Assembly (NCBI GenBank): GCA_964630905.1
Contig: CAZVWR010000005.1
Location: 1-64,000, forward strand
DNA from: JAGOEX01 sp964630905
Lineage (GTDB): Bacteria > UBP6 > UBA1177
Reading direction: 5' to 3'
Length of the DNA: 64,000 nucleotides
Shown here one piece after another: positions 9,443 to 18,405 of the stretch. A program made the translations under genes and the position numbers. How positions within the stretch are numbered: the stretch's first letter is position 1; each line of letters starts with the position of its first letter. Below the pieces are notes generated by a model. That model was not told the DNA's origin, searched no databases, and saw nothing but the letters and a program-made list of their open reading frames with translations.

Positions 9443-9952
9443 TCAAAGACAGTTCAAAAGACCGTTCTTTTCGATAATATCCTTCTGTACAGTTGAGAAT
9501 TTTCTAAAATGACCGGTAACTTTTCCGTTGTTAAATATTTCACTTGTCTCAATATCAAATTCAAGTTTTGTCCCGGTTTCAAGGAGGTTTTCATCTATAT
9601 CGGTTATCTCAATCATAGGGAAGCCGGTGTTTATTATATTTCTTTTGTAGATGGAACCGAACGATTTCGCCGCAACACCCTGCATACCGAGTGAAATAAA
9701 ACAGTCAACCGCCTGCTGTCTGCTGCTTCCCGAACCGAAATTCTCGCCGGCGACAAGAACCATCCCTGATTTAACTTTCTTTGCAAAATCTTTATATCCG
9801 TCAAGATTATCAAGAGCATACTGCCCCATGAGCTTAATATCGACTATTGACAGATATTTGTTGTGGAATATCTGGTCTGTGTCTATGTCATTTATCAGAT
9901 TTTCCGATCTGTCCTTAAGAACAAATATCTCTGCAGATATCTTTTTCATCAT
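9443..9952 (-). CDS. LeuD-like aconitase-family small subunit
   Basis: A 169-residue swivel-domain protein of the 3-isopropylmalate/homoaconitate dehydratase small-subunit family. It shows NDIDTDQI near the N terminus, GENFGSGSSRQQAV, which contacts the substrate in this family, and FGSIYKRNIINTGFPM. The partner large subunit, which carries the Fe-S cluster, is not in the window. The function (leucine, lysine or another pathway) therefore cannot be fixed. Tandem ATG codons at 9952 and 9949 overlap the TGA of the upstream triple-DsbA gene, implying translational coupling. Confidence 0.85.
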   Translation of the reverse strand: MMKKISAEIFVLKDRSENLINDIDTDQIFHNKYLSIVDIKLMGQYALDNLDGYKDFAKKVKSGMVLVAGENFGSGSSRQQAVDCFISLGMQGVAAKSFGSIYKRNIINTGFPMIEITDIDENLLETGTKLEFDIETSEIFNNGKVTGHFRKFSTVQKDIIEKNGLLNCL

Positions 9953-11901
9953 TTTTTTTCCTTCTTAAGTAAATTATCTATAACTGCTTTAAAATATTCT
10001 TTCTTTTTAGCACCTGAGATCATTTTGCCGTTAATAAAAAATGCCGGCACGCCCCTAACTCCATGCTTGGATCCCTCTTCCATATCCTGCTTGAGCACAA
10101 GATCCACTTCCGGACTTTCCATCTTTTTAGAAATATTTTTCCAGTCAATTCCGAGTTCTTTTGCATAACTTTCGAATTTTTTCATGTGATCAGTCTTCCA
10201 TTCACTCTGCTTTTCAAAGAGCATCATCCCCAGAACAAAGAACTTTTCATCTCCGTAAAGATCCTTAACTGCAATGGAAAATTTTGCGGCAGGTTTTGCT
10301 TCCTTGTGAAATGCAAGCGGCATATGTTTAAAAACGAGTTTTACTTCTCCTTTATATTCATTGACAACTTCTTCTATTGTCGCAGCTCCCCTTCGGCAGA
10401 AAGGACACTGGAATTCAGAGAATTCAACTATTGTGACCTTCGCATCTTTTTTCCCCTTTACCGGTTCTTTTCCAGTCAAAGATATTTCATAGACCTTGTC
10501 GGGATCATTGGCAGGCTTTTCCTTGCCGGCCGATCTTGATATACCGGATCTTCCTTCTTTAATTATTTCACGATAGAGATCATCTCCTTTCAATCCCTTT
10601 TCCTTCAAAGATTCAACCTTTTTCAACTCTTCATCTATAACCTGTTTGAATGTTTCAAAAGGAAGTGCTCCGTTGACAAACCGTCCATTTATGAATGAAG
10701 CGGGCGTTCCTCTGACACCGAGTTTTTCAGCCATAGCCGAATCTTCTTCCACGATCTTTTTAACCTGTGCCGAATCCATATCCTTACTGAATTTCTCAAT
10801 GTCAAGTTCAAGAAGCTTTGCCTCGTCCTCAAACCATTTTTGAAGATCAGGTGCATCTTTCCATTCTTTCTGTTTTTTAAAGAGCGAATCATACATATCC
10901 CAGAACTTATCCTGTTTGTGAGCCGCTAGAGCAGCGTATGCGGCAGGAACCGCTTTTTTATGGAACCTCAGAGGAAGGTTGACAAAAGCAATCCTTATCT
11001 TTCCTTCGTATTCTTTTTTGATCTGCTCATAGGTTGTATGAAGTCTTGAGCAGAAAGGACACTCAAAATCATCAAACAGTATTATGGTTATGTCAGCATC
11101 AGCAACACCCCACACCGGAGAATGCTCGGGCATCTCAACTTTATAAATATCTGTCGGCACATTACCGGGATCCCTTTTCGGAGGAGTGTATCTTGTCTGA
11201 CCATCTTTAATTATTTCAGAATACACATCCTTAAACCCTTTGGCTTTAATCTTTTCACCTTCAGCTATCTGTGCAACAAGCAGTTCCTGAATTTTCACAT
11301 TGTTAGCACCTACGATTCTCCTGCCGTTGATAAAAAGCGTTGGAGTTCCCCTCACCCCGAAAGTCATTCCCGAAGATATTTCATTCTGAAGTATCTTTCC
11401 GGCCTCTTCAGAATTTCTGTCCGCTTCAAACTTTTCCATATCAAGACCGAGGTCAGACGCCCACTTAACAAGATTTTCCTCATTAATGCTCTTTATATCT
11501 TCAAAAAGTTTTGAATAGTATTCCCAGAATTTTCCCTGTTTCTGAGCCGCTATTGAAGCAAGGGCCGCAGGTTTGGCAAGTTTATGGAAACCGAGCGGAA
11601 AATGTTTAAAAACATATCTTACTTTGCCGTCATAATCTTTCATTACTTTTGACATCAGGTCAACCGATCTTTTTGAAAAAGGGCACTGGAAATCGGAAAA
11701 ATTGATTATTGTAACAGGTGCATCAGCCGGTCCCTGAAATATTGATGTTCCAACTTCCACTTTATATATCGCGTCATCCTGCTTGGCTTCGGTATTTTCT
11801 TTTTCTGTTTTTTTGTCAACTTCACTTTTCCCTGTACACGAAAACAAAAAAAATGCAGTTACTGCAAAAAGGATAGTAATACACGCTTTTACCTTTTTCA
11901 T
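9949..11901 (-). CDS. Lipoprotein with three tandem DsbA-like thioredoxin domains
   Basis: A 650-residue exported lipoprotein (lipid Cys about residue 22, FFLFSC) built from three DsbA-type thioredoxin-fold domains. Domain 1 (about 45-245) has the active-site variant CPFS at 73-76. Domain 2 (about 255-460) has CPFC with C281/C284, and domain 3 (about 475-650) has CPFC with C499/C502. Each domain keeps the cis-Pro loop (RGTPTLFING, RGTPASFING, RGVPAFFING). It probably acts in the periplasm in disulfide formation or isomerisation. One domain lacks the second Cys, so the three domains may do different jobs. No DsbB is nearby. Confidence 0.9.
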   Translation of the reverse strand: MKKVKACITILFAVTAFFLFSCTGKSEVDKKTEKENTEAKQDDAIYKVEVGTSIFQGPADAPVTIINFSDFQCPFSKRSVDLMSKVMKDYDGKVRYVFKHFPLGFHKLAKPAALASIAAQKQGKFWEYYSKLFEDIKSINEENLVKWASDLGLDMEKFEADRNSEEAGKILQNEISSGMTFGVRGTPTLFINGRRIVGANNVKIQELLVAQIAEGEKIKAKGFKDVYSEIIKDGQTRYTPPKRDPGNVPTDIYKVEMPEHSPVWGVADADITIILFDDFECPFCSRLHTTYEQIKKEYEGKIRIAFVNLPLRFHKKAVPAAYAALAAHKQDKFWDMYDSLFKKQKEWKDAPDLQKWFEDEAKLLELDIEKFSKDMDSAQVKKIVEEDSAMAEKLGVRGTPASFINGRFVNGALPFETFKQVIDEELKKVESLKEKGLKGDDLYREIIKEGRSGISRSAGKEKPANDPDKVYEISLTGKEPVKGKKDAKVTIVEFSEFQCPFCRRGAATIEEVVNEYKGEVKLVFKHMPLAFHKEAKPAAKFSIAVKDLYGDEKFFVLGMMLFEKQSEWKTDHMKKFESYAKELGIDWKNISKKMESPEVDLVLKQDMEEGSKHGVRGVPAFFINGKMISGAKKKEYFKAVIDNLLKKEKK

Positions 11902-11912
11902 TCTGAACCTCT

Positions 11913-12401
11913 CTATAAAACGAACAAAAACAACTTGTGCAGAGCAAATGTGCCGATCATAGCATAAAGACCTGCCGCGACATCATCAAGCATCATTCCC
12001 CATCCATTATGGACAGATCCGTCAAAATACGATGCCGGCCATGGTTTCCACACATCAAAAAGTCTGAAAAGACCGAAAGACGCAAAAATTATGATCCATG
12101 ACTTCAACGAAAAAATATCTAAATATTCTGACGGAACAAGGAGCATTGATATGGACATTCCGCATACTTCATCTATTACAACGATCTGCGGATCATCTGC
12201 CGAGCTGTCTGTGCTTATATATTGCGAAACAGCTACACCCGTAATAAATGTTACAACTGCGAAGATCAGAAGGGGAAAAAACCCCAGATCTGCAAAATAC
12301 CACACAAAGGGCAGTGCCGCAAGAGACCCGGCGGTTCCCGGAGCAACCGGGGAATATCCCGATCCGAACCAGGTTGCCCAAGTGTAGCATATAAATTTCA
12401 A
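11913..12401 (-). CDS. pgpA: Phosphatidylglycerophosphatase A family protein, TTG start
   Basis: A 162-residue membrane enzyme of the PgpA family that dephosphorylates phosphatidylglycerol phosphate in phospholipid synthesis. Family blocks are VAPGTAGSLAALP, VIDEVCGMSISM, FGLFRLFDVWKPWP and GWGMMLDDVAAGL, with several hydrophobic segments. The start codon is TTG at 12401-12399, immediately after the TAA of the EF-G-like gene. An AAGGAG site inside the end of that gene lies six bases upstream, so the unusual start is well supported and translation is likely coupled. Confidence 0.92.
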   Translation of the reverse strand: MKFICYTWATWFGSGYSPVAPGTAGSLAALPFVWYFADLGFFPLLIFAVVTFITGVAVSQYISTDSSADDPQIVVIDEVCGMSISMLLVPSEYLDIFSLKSWIIIFASFGLFRLFDVWKPWPASYFDGSVHNGWGMMLDDVAAGLYAMIGTFALHKLFLFVL

Positions 12402-14462
12402 TTACTGCTCCTTTGATGCCTCGTATTCTTCTACGATCTTCTTCTGCACATCTCCGGGAACCGGTTCATAATGATCAAACGAGATCGTATATGTTCCCCT
12501 CCCGTTTGTCATTGAACGGAGCTGAGTGGAATAACCGTGAATCTCTTTAAGTGGGATAAGCGCCTTGACGACCGTATATTTGCCTTCGCTTTCCATTCCC
12601 TGCGGTTTTCCGCGGCGGCTGGAAATATCACCCATTACAGAGCCTGCAAATTCTTCAGGAACTTTGATAAGCATATTATAGATCGGCTCAAGTATTATCG
12701 GATTTGCTCTTTTTACAGCATCTCTGAAGGCCATCTGAGCGGCTTTCTTAAATGCGACTTCCTTGCTGTCTACCGGATGTTCTTTTCCGTCATTCAGAGT
12801 TACCTTACAATTTATGAACCTGCATCCTGAAAGAACTCCCTCAGGAAGGATCTCGCGTATTCCTTTTTCAACTGCAGGGATGAATCTGTTTGAAATTACT
12901 CCGCCGACAATGGCATCTACGAATTCAAAGTCTGAATCCGGTGTCGGCTCAAGAACGATGTTAACCTCTGCAAATTCGCCTGAACCGCCTGACTGTTTCT
13001 TGTGACGGTAACGGGCTTCTGCTTTTCCTTTAATTGTTTCGCGGTAAGGCACTCTGGGCTCAACGATCTTCACATCGAGACCGAACTGGTTCTTTATCTT
13101 CTTTGAAATGACTTCAAGATGAAGTTCTCCAAGACCGTCAACAAAAAGCTGTTTCAACTCAGCATCCTGAATAAATCTGAAAGAAGCGTCTTCGATCTGC
13201 ATTTTCTTAATTGCGGCGGCAACTTTATCGGTGTCTTCCTTTGAAACACCCATAAATGCACCCCTCACTATCGCTTCAGGCCATTCTATGAGTTTGAACG
13301 GAAAAACATCTGCATTCTTGTTGTCGGCGAACTGGTCTCCTGTTTTTGTGCTTTTAAGCTTAACAGTGGCGGCTATCTGACCTGCAGTAACGGTTTTGAC
13401 AGAAACGCGCTCTTTCCCCCTGACATAAAAAAGCTGTCCGAATTTTTCATAGGATGATGAATTTATGTTGTAAATGTCACTCCCTTCAGAAATTTCACCC
13501 TGCAGAAGCTTGAAAACAAAAACTTCACCGAACTGCGGGATCGTATTAACTTTTAAAATTATGCCTCTTACAGACGATTTTGGATTCAGTTCTATTTCGC
13601 CTTCAGAAAATTTGGAAACTTTCCCTTCCGGTGACGGAAAAAAATCGACAACAGCATCAAGCAGGCAGTCGACACCGATTCCCTTGTTTGCGGCACCGAA
13701 AAACACAGGAAATACAGAACCGTTTGAAAAAGCTTTTGCAAGACCGATTTTTATTTCCTCGTCACTTAAAGAACCTTCTGCAAAGTATTTTTCCATTAAC
13801 GATTCTTCACTTTCAGCAACAGCTTCCATAAGCTTTTCCTTAAGCTGAGCCGCTTTATCAGCAAACTCTGCCGGAATTTCGCTTTCAGAAACTTTTTTCC
13901 CGTTTGCATATTTAACAAGCTTCCCTCTGAACACATCGATTATGGAATCTACCGACATTCCTGAACCTGCCGGAAAAGTTATAGGTGCAAGCGGAATCTC
14001 AAGTTCCTTGCCGATGCTTTCAAAAGCAGAATCAAGGTCAATATTGTCACGGTCGATCTCGGTTACAAAAAATGCTATTGATTTGTGAAGTTTTTTTGCA
14101 GTATTAAACGCATTCTGTGTTCCGGCATCAAGTCCCGAAGAACCTTTGACTGTAAGAACAGCCGCTTCGCAAAAAGGGATAGTTGCAGCGACTTCACCCG
14201 CAAAATCAAAATATCCGGGAGTATCTGCAAAAGAGACAAGACATTTCTTGTATTCGCAACTATTGATAGAAGCAGAAATTGAGATGCCTCTGTTCTTTTC
14301 TTCTTCGGTAAAATCCGAAACTGTATTTCCATCCTCTACCGTTCCCTGCCTGTTTATCGCACCTGCATTGAACATTAACGATTCCACCAAAGTTGTCTTT
14401 CCTGAAGTTCCATGTCCTGCAACACACACGTTGCGTAGAGCGTCACTGGTAAAAGCAGTCAT
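12402..14462 (-). CDS. fusA2: Elongation factor G-like GTPase (EF-G paralogue)
   Basis: A 686-residue translational GTPase with the full EF-G domain order. G1 is GHGTSGKT (residues 16-23), G2 contains RGISI, and G3 is DTPGY (80-84). The expected G4 NKxD is TEID at 134-137, so the Asp is kept but Asn and Lys are replaced. Domain IV and the C-terminal PMANGRGTYT-type end (here RSMTNGRGTYTISF) are present. It resembles the divergent EF-G-like (FusA2-type) group rather than the str-operon EF-G. No rpsL, rpsG or tufA lies nearby, which supports a paralogue. It overlaps the IMPase gene by 4 nt. Confidence 0.88.
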   Translation of the reverse strand: MTAFTSDALRNVCVAGHGTSGKTTLVESLMFNAGAINRQGTVEDGNTVSDFTEEEKNRGISISASINSCEYKKCLVSFADTPGYFDFAGEVAATIPFCEAAVLTVKGSSGLDAGTQNAFNTAKKLHKSIAFFVTEIDRDNIDLDSAFESIGKELEIPLAPITFPAGSGMSVDSIIDVFRGKLVKYANGKKVSESEIPAEFADKAAQLKEKLMEAVAESEESLMEKYFAEGSLSDEEIKIGLAKAFSNGSVFPVFFGAANKGIGVDCLLDAVVDFFPSPEGKVSKFSEGEIELNPKSSVRGIILKVNTIPQFGEVFVFKLLQGEISEGSDIYNINSSSYEKFGQLFYVRGKERVSVKTVTAGQIAATVKLKSTKTGDQFADNKNADVFPFKLIEWPEAIVRGAFMGVSKEDTDKVAAAIKKMQIEDASFRFIQDAELKQLFVDGLGELHLEVISKKIKNQFGLDVKIVEPRVPYRETIKGKAEARYRHKKQSGGSGEFAEVNIVLEPTPDSDFEFVDAIVGGVISNRFIPAVEKGIREILPEGVLSGCRFINCKVTLNDGKEHPVDSKEVAFKKAAQMAFRDAVKRANPIILEPIYNMLIKVPEEFAGSVMGDISSRRGKPQGMESEGKYTVVKALIPLKEIHGYSTQLRSMTNGRGTYTISFDHYEPVPGDVQKKIVEEYEASKEQ

Positions 14463-15277
14463 TTTTTTTCCTCCGTATCATCTGGTTTCTTAATATAAAA
14501 CTCATCAATCTCATTTTTCACAAAATCATACATATGTCTATTCGACGCAATTATTGTCATCCCTGTAATATATCTGTCGGTACCGTAAAAATCGGTCACT
14601 ATTCCACCCGCTTCTTTAACGATAAGAGATCCTGCGGCGACATCCCATGGAGAAAGACCCGCTTCATAAAAGAAACTGAATCTTCCGCATGCAGTATATA
14701 CCAGATCGGCAACTGCCGATCCGAGGCGTCTCAATGCTCTCGTCTTTTTAATTATACTGTTAAAAACAGCCAGCGTACTTTCAGCACTGTCATGTGTAAT
14801 ATCTGCAAAGCCGGTTGCCGCGACACAGTTTATGGCTTTGTCAGTGTCACTAACCTTAATTTCCATGCCGTTAAGGAATGCTCCTCCTCCCGATATTGCA
14901 TAAAAAAGCTCATCGGTAACAGGAAGATAACATACGCCGGCGTCAACATTCTGCCCGTTGAAATGTGCCACCGAAACAGCAAAAGGCGCAATCCCGCTTA
15001 TAAAATTTGTGGTTCCGTCAATCGGGTCAATTATCCAGCAGGGATTATTCAGTTTTGTTTCGGGGTTGAACTCTTCACTCAGAAAAGGAATGTCATCTAT
15101 TTTTTTCAATTTTTCAAGGAGCATTTTCTCGACCAGTTCATCCGCTTCTGTTACCAGATCTCTATCGGATTTAAATTTTTTATGCAGTCCAGGAACATTG
15201 AACATCGTTTTTGCAAGATCCCCCGCTTCCTTTACAATTTCAGTAATTTCCGCAAGACGGCTATTCGAGATATTCAC
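14459..15277 (-). CDS. suhB: Inositol monophosphatase family protein, GTG start
   Basis: A 272-residue Mg2+/Li+-type phosphatase of the IMPase family. Motif WIIDPIDGTTNF supplies metal ligands and SPWDVAAGSLIVKEAGG is the second family signature. The start is GTG at 15277, with GGGAG upstream inside the end of the DUF1844 gene, giving a 17-nt overlap. Family members hydrolyse inositol-1-phosphate and related sugar phosphates, and E. coli SuhB also joins rRNA antitermination complexes. The actual substrate here is unknown. Confidence 0.92.
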   Translation of the reverse strand: MNISNSRLAEITEIVKEAGDLAKTMFNVPGLHKKFKSDRDLVTEADELVEKMLLEKLKKIDDIPFLSEEFNPETKLNNPCWIIDPIDGTTNFISGIAPFAVSVAHFNGQNVDAGVCYLPVTDELFYAISGGGAFLNGMEIKVSDTDKAINCVAATGFADITHDSAESTLAVFNSIIKKTRALRRLGSAVADLVYTACGRFSFFYEAGLSPWDVAAGSLIVKEAGGIVTDFYGTDRYITGMTIIASNRHMYDFVKNEIDEFYIKKPDDTEEKK

Positions 15278-15542
15278 TCATTCTCTCCCGCGAGTTGAGA
15301 AGAACATTCTTTAGATATGTCCCTTCTTCTTCGGAAAGATTCCCATTTGTCTTTTCTTCAAGCATTTCAAGAAGTCCGACATTGAATCTTGCCATATCGA
15401 TATTTTCACAGACTGAATCCACTCCTTTAACCTTTATTTCACCCAGATTGAAAAGCACCGCTGAATATATTGATGAAACAAGGCTTTCAAATGAAGGGCT
15501 CACTACTGAGGAAAGATCGCTTTTCTTACATTTTCTATTCAT
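15261..15542 (-). CDS. DUF1844 family protein
   Basis: A 93-residue soluble protein matching the DUF1844 pattern: a helical start (FESLVSSIYSAVLFNLGEI) and a second block LLEMLEEKTNGNLSEEE. The function of the family is unknown. The frame stays open to 15611, but that longer version would overlap the upstream 57-residue gene and adds nothing family-like. The ATG at 15542 leaves a 19-nt spacer. It overlaps the GTG start of the IMPase gene. Confidence 0.8.
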   Translation of the reverse strand: MNRKCKKSDLSSVVSPSFESLVSSIYSAVLFNLGEIKVKGVDSVCENIDMARFNVGLLEMLEEKTNGNLSEEEGTYLKNVLLNSRERMSEYLE

Positions 15543-15561
15543 TGTTAATTCCGCGATGTTG

Positions 15562-15735
15562 TTAATGTTCCTTCTTTTTGACACCGGCATCTTTAAGAAG
15601 CTGTTCCTCATTTATTTCTGCAAATTCACTTGCATCTTCAAGCGACTCAAGATATTTTTTGTAGTCCTTTTCAGTTATTTCGCCACTCTTAAGTTTTCTT
15701 TCAAGAACTCTTACATCAAATTTTGAAAAATTCAT
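15562..15735 (-). CDS. Small 57-residue protein, SHOCT-like
   Basis: A short gene read directly from the sequence. ATG at 15735 follows GGGAG at a normal distance and TAA is at 15564-15562. The product begins MNFSKFDVRVLERKLKSGEI and continues TEKDYKKYLESLED. This is a charged two-helix pattern of the form RxLExKLxxGxIxxxDYxxYL, reminiscent of SHOCT oligomerisation motifs and of small conserved proteins found beside DUF1844 genes. It fits snugly between the PEGA gene and the DUF1844 gene in the same operon. Function is unknown. Confidence 0.7.
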   Translation of the reverse strand: MNFSKFDVRVLERKLKSGEITEKDYKKYLESLEDASEFAEINEEQLLKDAGVKKKEH

Positions 15736-15758
15736 CTTTAACTCCCGGAATTATTAAA

Positions 15759-17273
15759 TTATTTGAAATTGATCTCTAAGGAAGCCCCGCTTTCTTTTCC
15801 CTGACTTGCGGTCACAGCAAAATATGTGCCCACACCTGCTCCTCCAAGGACAACAACTCCCAGCAGAGTCCACAACCACCACTGTTTGTGAACAGGTGTT
15901 TTAGTCCCTTTATCCTTTTTGTCCTTCTTACTGTCAAGTCCAAGAAGTTCCGCCTCGTCAAGGGCCAAATCAGATATAGGCTTAAACCCGTAGGTATCGT
16001 CTATGAGGTCTTTGTTGAACTTCTGAAGTTCATCCACTTCAGTAAGATCCTTCCTGTCGGGAAGAACAAATGAGGTCTCAACTTTTTTAAAATTTCTCTT
16101 TTCACGATTTACAATATGACCTGAGTATTTGACCGTTTCACCGTCAACGGTCAGATTTGTCACAAGCACTGCATCAACTTTCATCTTTTCTGCTATCTCG
16201 ACACATTTTCTAAGCATCGCAAGACGGCCGTACTCTTTAGTCATAAATGCTTCGGCCTCAGTCAAAAAGCTTGCATTATCATATTTTGAAAGATCTTCCG
16301 CTATCTTGGACTCTTTTCTTTCGCGGACGGTGAATGTGCCGGCACGGTCACGATAACCGTTCTTGTGAATCCTGTAATAATGTCTTCCTTCCGTAATGCC
16401 GTGTACTTTTGTCGGAGTAATACCGACTATTTTGCCATTGATGGAAACAAGAGCTCCTTCGGGAAAGCTTTCAATTCTTACAGAACCGTTTGGAAGCATA
16501 AGGAAATCTTCCTTGATCCTTTCAAAAAATGAAATTATCTCGGGTGAAAAAACTACATCATCAAGCTCCGCATCAGGATAAATGCTTAAATAACTTGAAA
16601 AAAGAGGTGTCGCTTCATCATCTTCATCAAGCATTTTGTAACTTGCGCCGAGATAAAGAAGTATCTCTCCGAGCACTTTCATATCAGGAATCTTATCTAT
16701 ATGCTTTTCTATTGTTTTTCTTGCAGACTGAAATTTAGTTATGGCTTCTTCGATGCTGAGGTCATTATAAAGGGCCTTGGCATCTTCAAATGTCTTCAAT
16801 CCTTCTTCAAGATCTCTTTTTGCAACTGACATGGATGGAACGAATAATGAAGCTTCCGTATTTAAGTAATCATAATCTGAACCGGCAAGATAAGACGCTG
16901 TTTCCGCAACAATATTTCCTGAACTCTTCTGTGAAAAGGAATCTGGGAAAAGATAAAAAGCGGCAATTTTCTGCTTTCCTGAGCCTTCTGAAAATGATTC
17001 TTCCGCATCTTCCGTGTCTGATTCCGCAGAACTTTCAGAATCTTCAGGAGATTCCGCAGCACTTTCAGAATCTTCCGGGTCATCAAACGAATAATCGCTC
17101 TCTTTTGAATTTTTCTTCGGTTTTTCTGTCTCTTCCTCGTCTTCCAGACCAAGATCAAGCTCATCAAGTTCAAAATCATCATCCGCACGAAGCTGAGCTA
17201 TCGTTAATCCGGAAGGAGTCAGCGAAAGGAAGCTGAAAGAAAAAAGAACAAGGTAAGCAACTAAAGATCTCAT
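15759..17273 (-). CDS. Exported PEGA-domain protein with acidic linker and C-terminal membrane helix
   Basis: A 504-residue envelope protein. An N-terminal signal peptide is followed by a very acidic Glu/Ser/Asp region (about residues 30-100, with repeats such as PEDSES). A helical, TPR-like segment comes next, then a PEGA domain at about 261-330 (SFPEGALVSINGKIVGITP). A single membrane helix lies near the C terminus (WWLWTLLGVVVLGGAG). PEGA domains are beta-rich and occur in surface and cell-wall-associated proteins. It is the first gene of an 11-gene leftward operon, with a good promoter 45-73 bp upstream of the ATG and a GGAG ribosome-binding site. Confidence 0.82.
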   Translation of the reverse strand: MRSLVAYLVLFSFSFLSLTPSGLTIAQLRADDDFELDELDLGLEDEEETEKPKKNSKESDYSFDDPEDSESAAESPEDSESSAESDTEDAEESFSEGSGKQKIAAFYLFPDSFSQKSSGNIVAETASYLAGSDYDYLNTEASLFVPSMSVAKRDLEEGLKTFEDAKALYNDLSIEEAITKFQSARKTIEKHIDKIPDMKVLGEILLYLGASYKMLDEDDEATPLFSSYLSIYPDAELDDVVFSPEIISFFERIKEDFLMLPNGSVRIESFPEGALVSINGKIVGITPTKVHGITEGRHYYRIHKNGYRDRAGTFTVRERKESKIAEDLSKYDNASFLTEAEAFMTKEYGRLAMLRKCVEIAEKMKVDAVLVTNLTVDGETVKYSGHIVNREKRNFKKVETSFVLPDRKDLTEVDELQKFNKDLIDDTYGFKPISDLALDEAELLGLDSKKDKKDKGTKTPVHKQWWLWTLLGVVVLGGAGVGTYFAVTASQGKESGASLEINFK

Positions 17274-17317
17274 TTATTTACTCCAAAACATAAATAACCA
17301 AAAAATTCTGAGGTATA

Positions 17318-17346
17318 GCTATACTTAAAAAGGGGTCTGCTGTCAA
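17318..17346 (-). promoter_or_regulatory. Sigma-70-type promoter of the leftward PEGA to rlmN operon
   Basis: On the minus strand a consensus -35 TTGACA (17346-17341) is separated by 17 bp from TATAGC (17323-17318). The -10 lies inside a perfect 12-bp palindrome GTATAGCTATAC at 17313-17324. The expected start of transcription is near 17311, giving a leader of about 38 nt. This is the best candidate promoter for the 11 packed genes down to 6279. Confidence 0.7.
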
Positions 17347-17361
17347 ATTTTACCTTTCAAA

Positions 17362-17389
17362 TTGCAAAGGGAGAAAAAAACACTATAAT
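17362..17389 (+). promoter_or_regulatory. Sigma-70-type promoter of rluD cluster
   Basis: TTGCAA at 17362-17367 and a perfect TATAAT at 17384-17389 are spaced by 16 bp, about 48 bp upstream of the rluD start. It is divergent from, and 15 bp away from, the -35 of the leftward PEGA promoter. The two polymerase sites may therefore interfere with each other. Confidence 0.65.
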
Positions 17390-17436
17390 TTTTAAGTTAT
17401 TTAGTTATTTATAAACTGGAACCGGAAATAGCGACG

Positions 17437-18405
17437 ATGTTTCAAACTGATTTCGACATATGTTTTTCCGTAATTGAAGATTCTATTACCCGTGCAGATG
17501 TTTTTCTCAGTTCAGTACTTAATGTTTCAAGATCAAGAATACAGAAAAACATTGCTCTGGAAAACCTTTCCGTAAACGGAACAATAATAAAAAAGAACAG
17601 TTACAACCGTTTTTTAAAGGGAATGACCGTTGAATTTGAAATGGAGCCTGTCGAACAGATGTCCGCATGCCCTGAAAAAATGGACCTCAACATTGCTTTT
17701 GAAAATGAACTTTTTATTATTCTCAATAAACCTGCAGGTTTAGTTGTGCATCCCGGTGCAGGGAATCATTCAGGAACAATTGTCAACGGACTGGTTCATT
17801 ATCTTAATTTGAACGGAAACAGCATGAAATGTAAAGATCTCAGACCGGGAATTGTCCATAGAATTGACAAGAACACTTCAGGCTTGCTGGTCATTGCAAA
17901 AACCCAGCTCTCTTTTGAAGAACTTTCCGCAAAAATGTCAGTTCACGATATAAAAAGAGAATATGTCTGTCTTGTCCGGGGACACTTGAAAGAGCTTTCA
18001 GGAAGAATAGAGACTTTACACGGAAGAGATCCATCCAACCGTCTGCGATTCTCACCGAATGTAAAGAACGGCAGAAAAGCTGTCACCCATTATAAAGTCA
18101 CTGCTGAATACAAATATTGTTCGATGGTGGAAGTATCTCTTGAAACAGGGCGGACTCACCAGATCAGAATGCACATGAGCCATATCGGTCATCCTGTTGC
18201 CAACGATATCCTTTACGGCGGCCTCGTAAAAACTGATGATCCCGTGTTGAATAAAAAACTTAATTCATGCCCCCGGCAACTTCTCCATGCAAAAACCCTG
18301 GGGTTCGATCTTTGCGGACAGAACTATCTTTTTGAGTCTGATATTCCTGAAGATATGTCGGAAATAATAAAATATCTTGAAAGCATCTCAGGAGGAAAAA
18401 AATGA
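17437..18405 (+). CDS. rluD: RluA-family 23S rRNA pseudouridine synthase (RluD-like)
   Basis: A 322-residue pseudouridine synthase with an N-terminal S4 RNA-binding domain (about residues 15-75) and the RluA catalytic domain. The catalytic Asp is D144 in GIVHRIDKNTSGLLV. The family block GRTHQIRMHMSHIGHPV follows. RluD modifies helix 69 of 23S rRNA in E. coli; assignment to RluD rather than another RluA paralogue is based on overall layout. It is first in a rightward cluster and overlaps the next gene by 4 nt. Confidence 0.92.
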   Translation: MFQTDFDICFSVIEDSITRADVFLSSVLNVSRSRIQKNIALENLSVNGTIIKKNSYNRFLKGMTVEFEMEPVEQMSACPEKMDLNIAFENELFIILNKPAGLVVHPGAGNHSGTIVNGLVHYLNLNGNSMKCKDLRPGIVHRIDKNTSGLLVIAKTQLSFEELSAKMSVHDIKREYVCLVRGHLKELSGRIETLHGRDPSNRLRFSPNVKNGRKAVTHYKVTAEYKYCSMVEVSLETGRTHQIRMHMSHIGHPVANDILYGGLVKTDDPVLNKKLNSCPRQLLHAKTLGFDLCGQNYLFESDIPEDMSEIIKYLESISGGKK

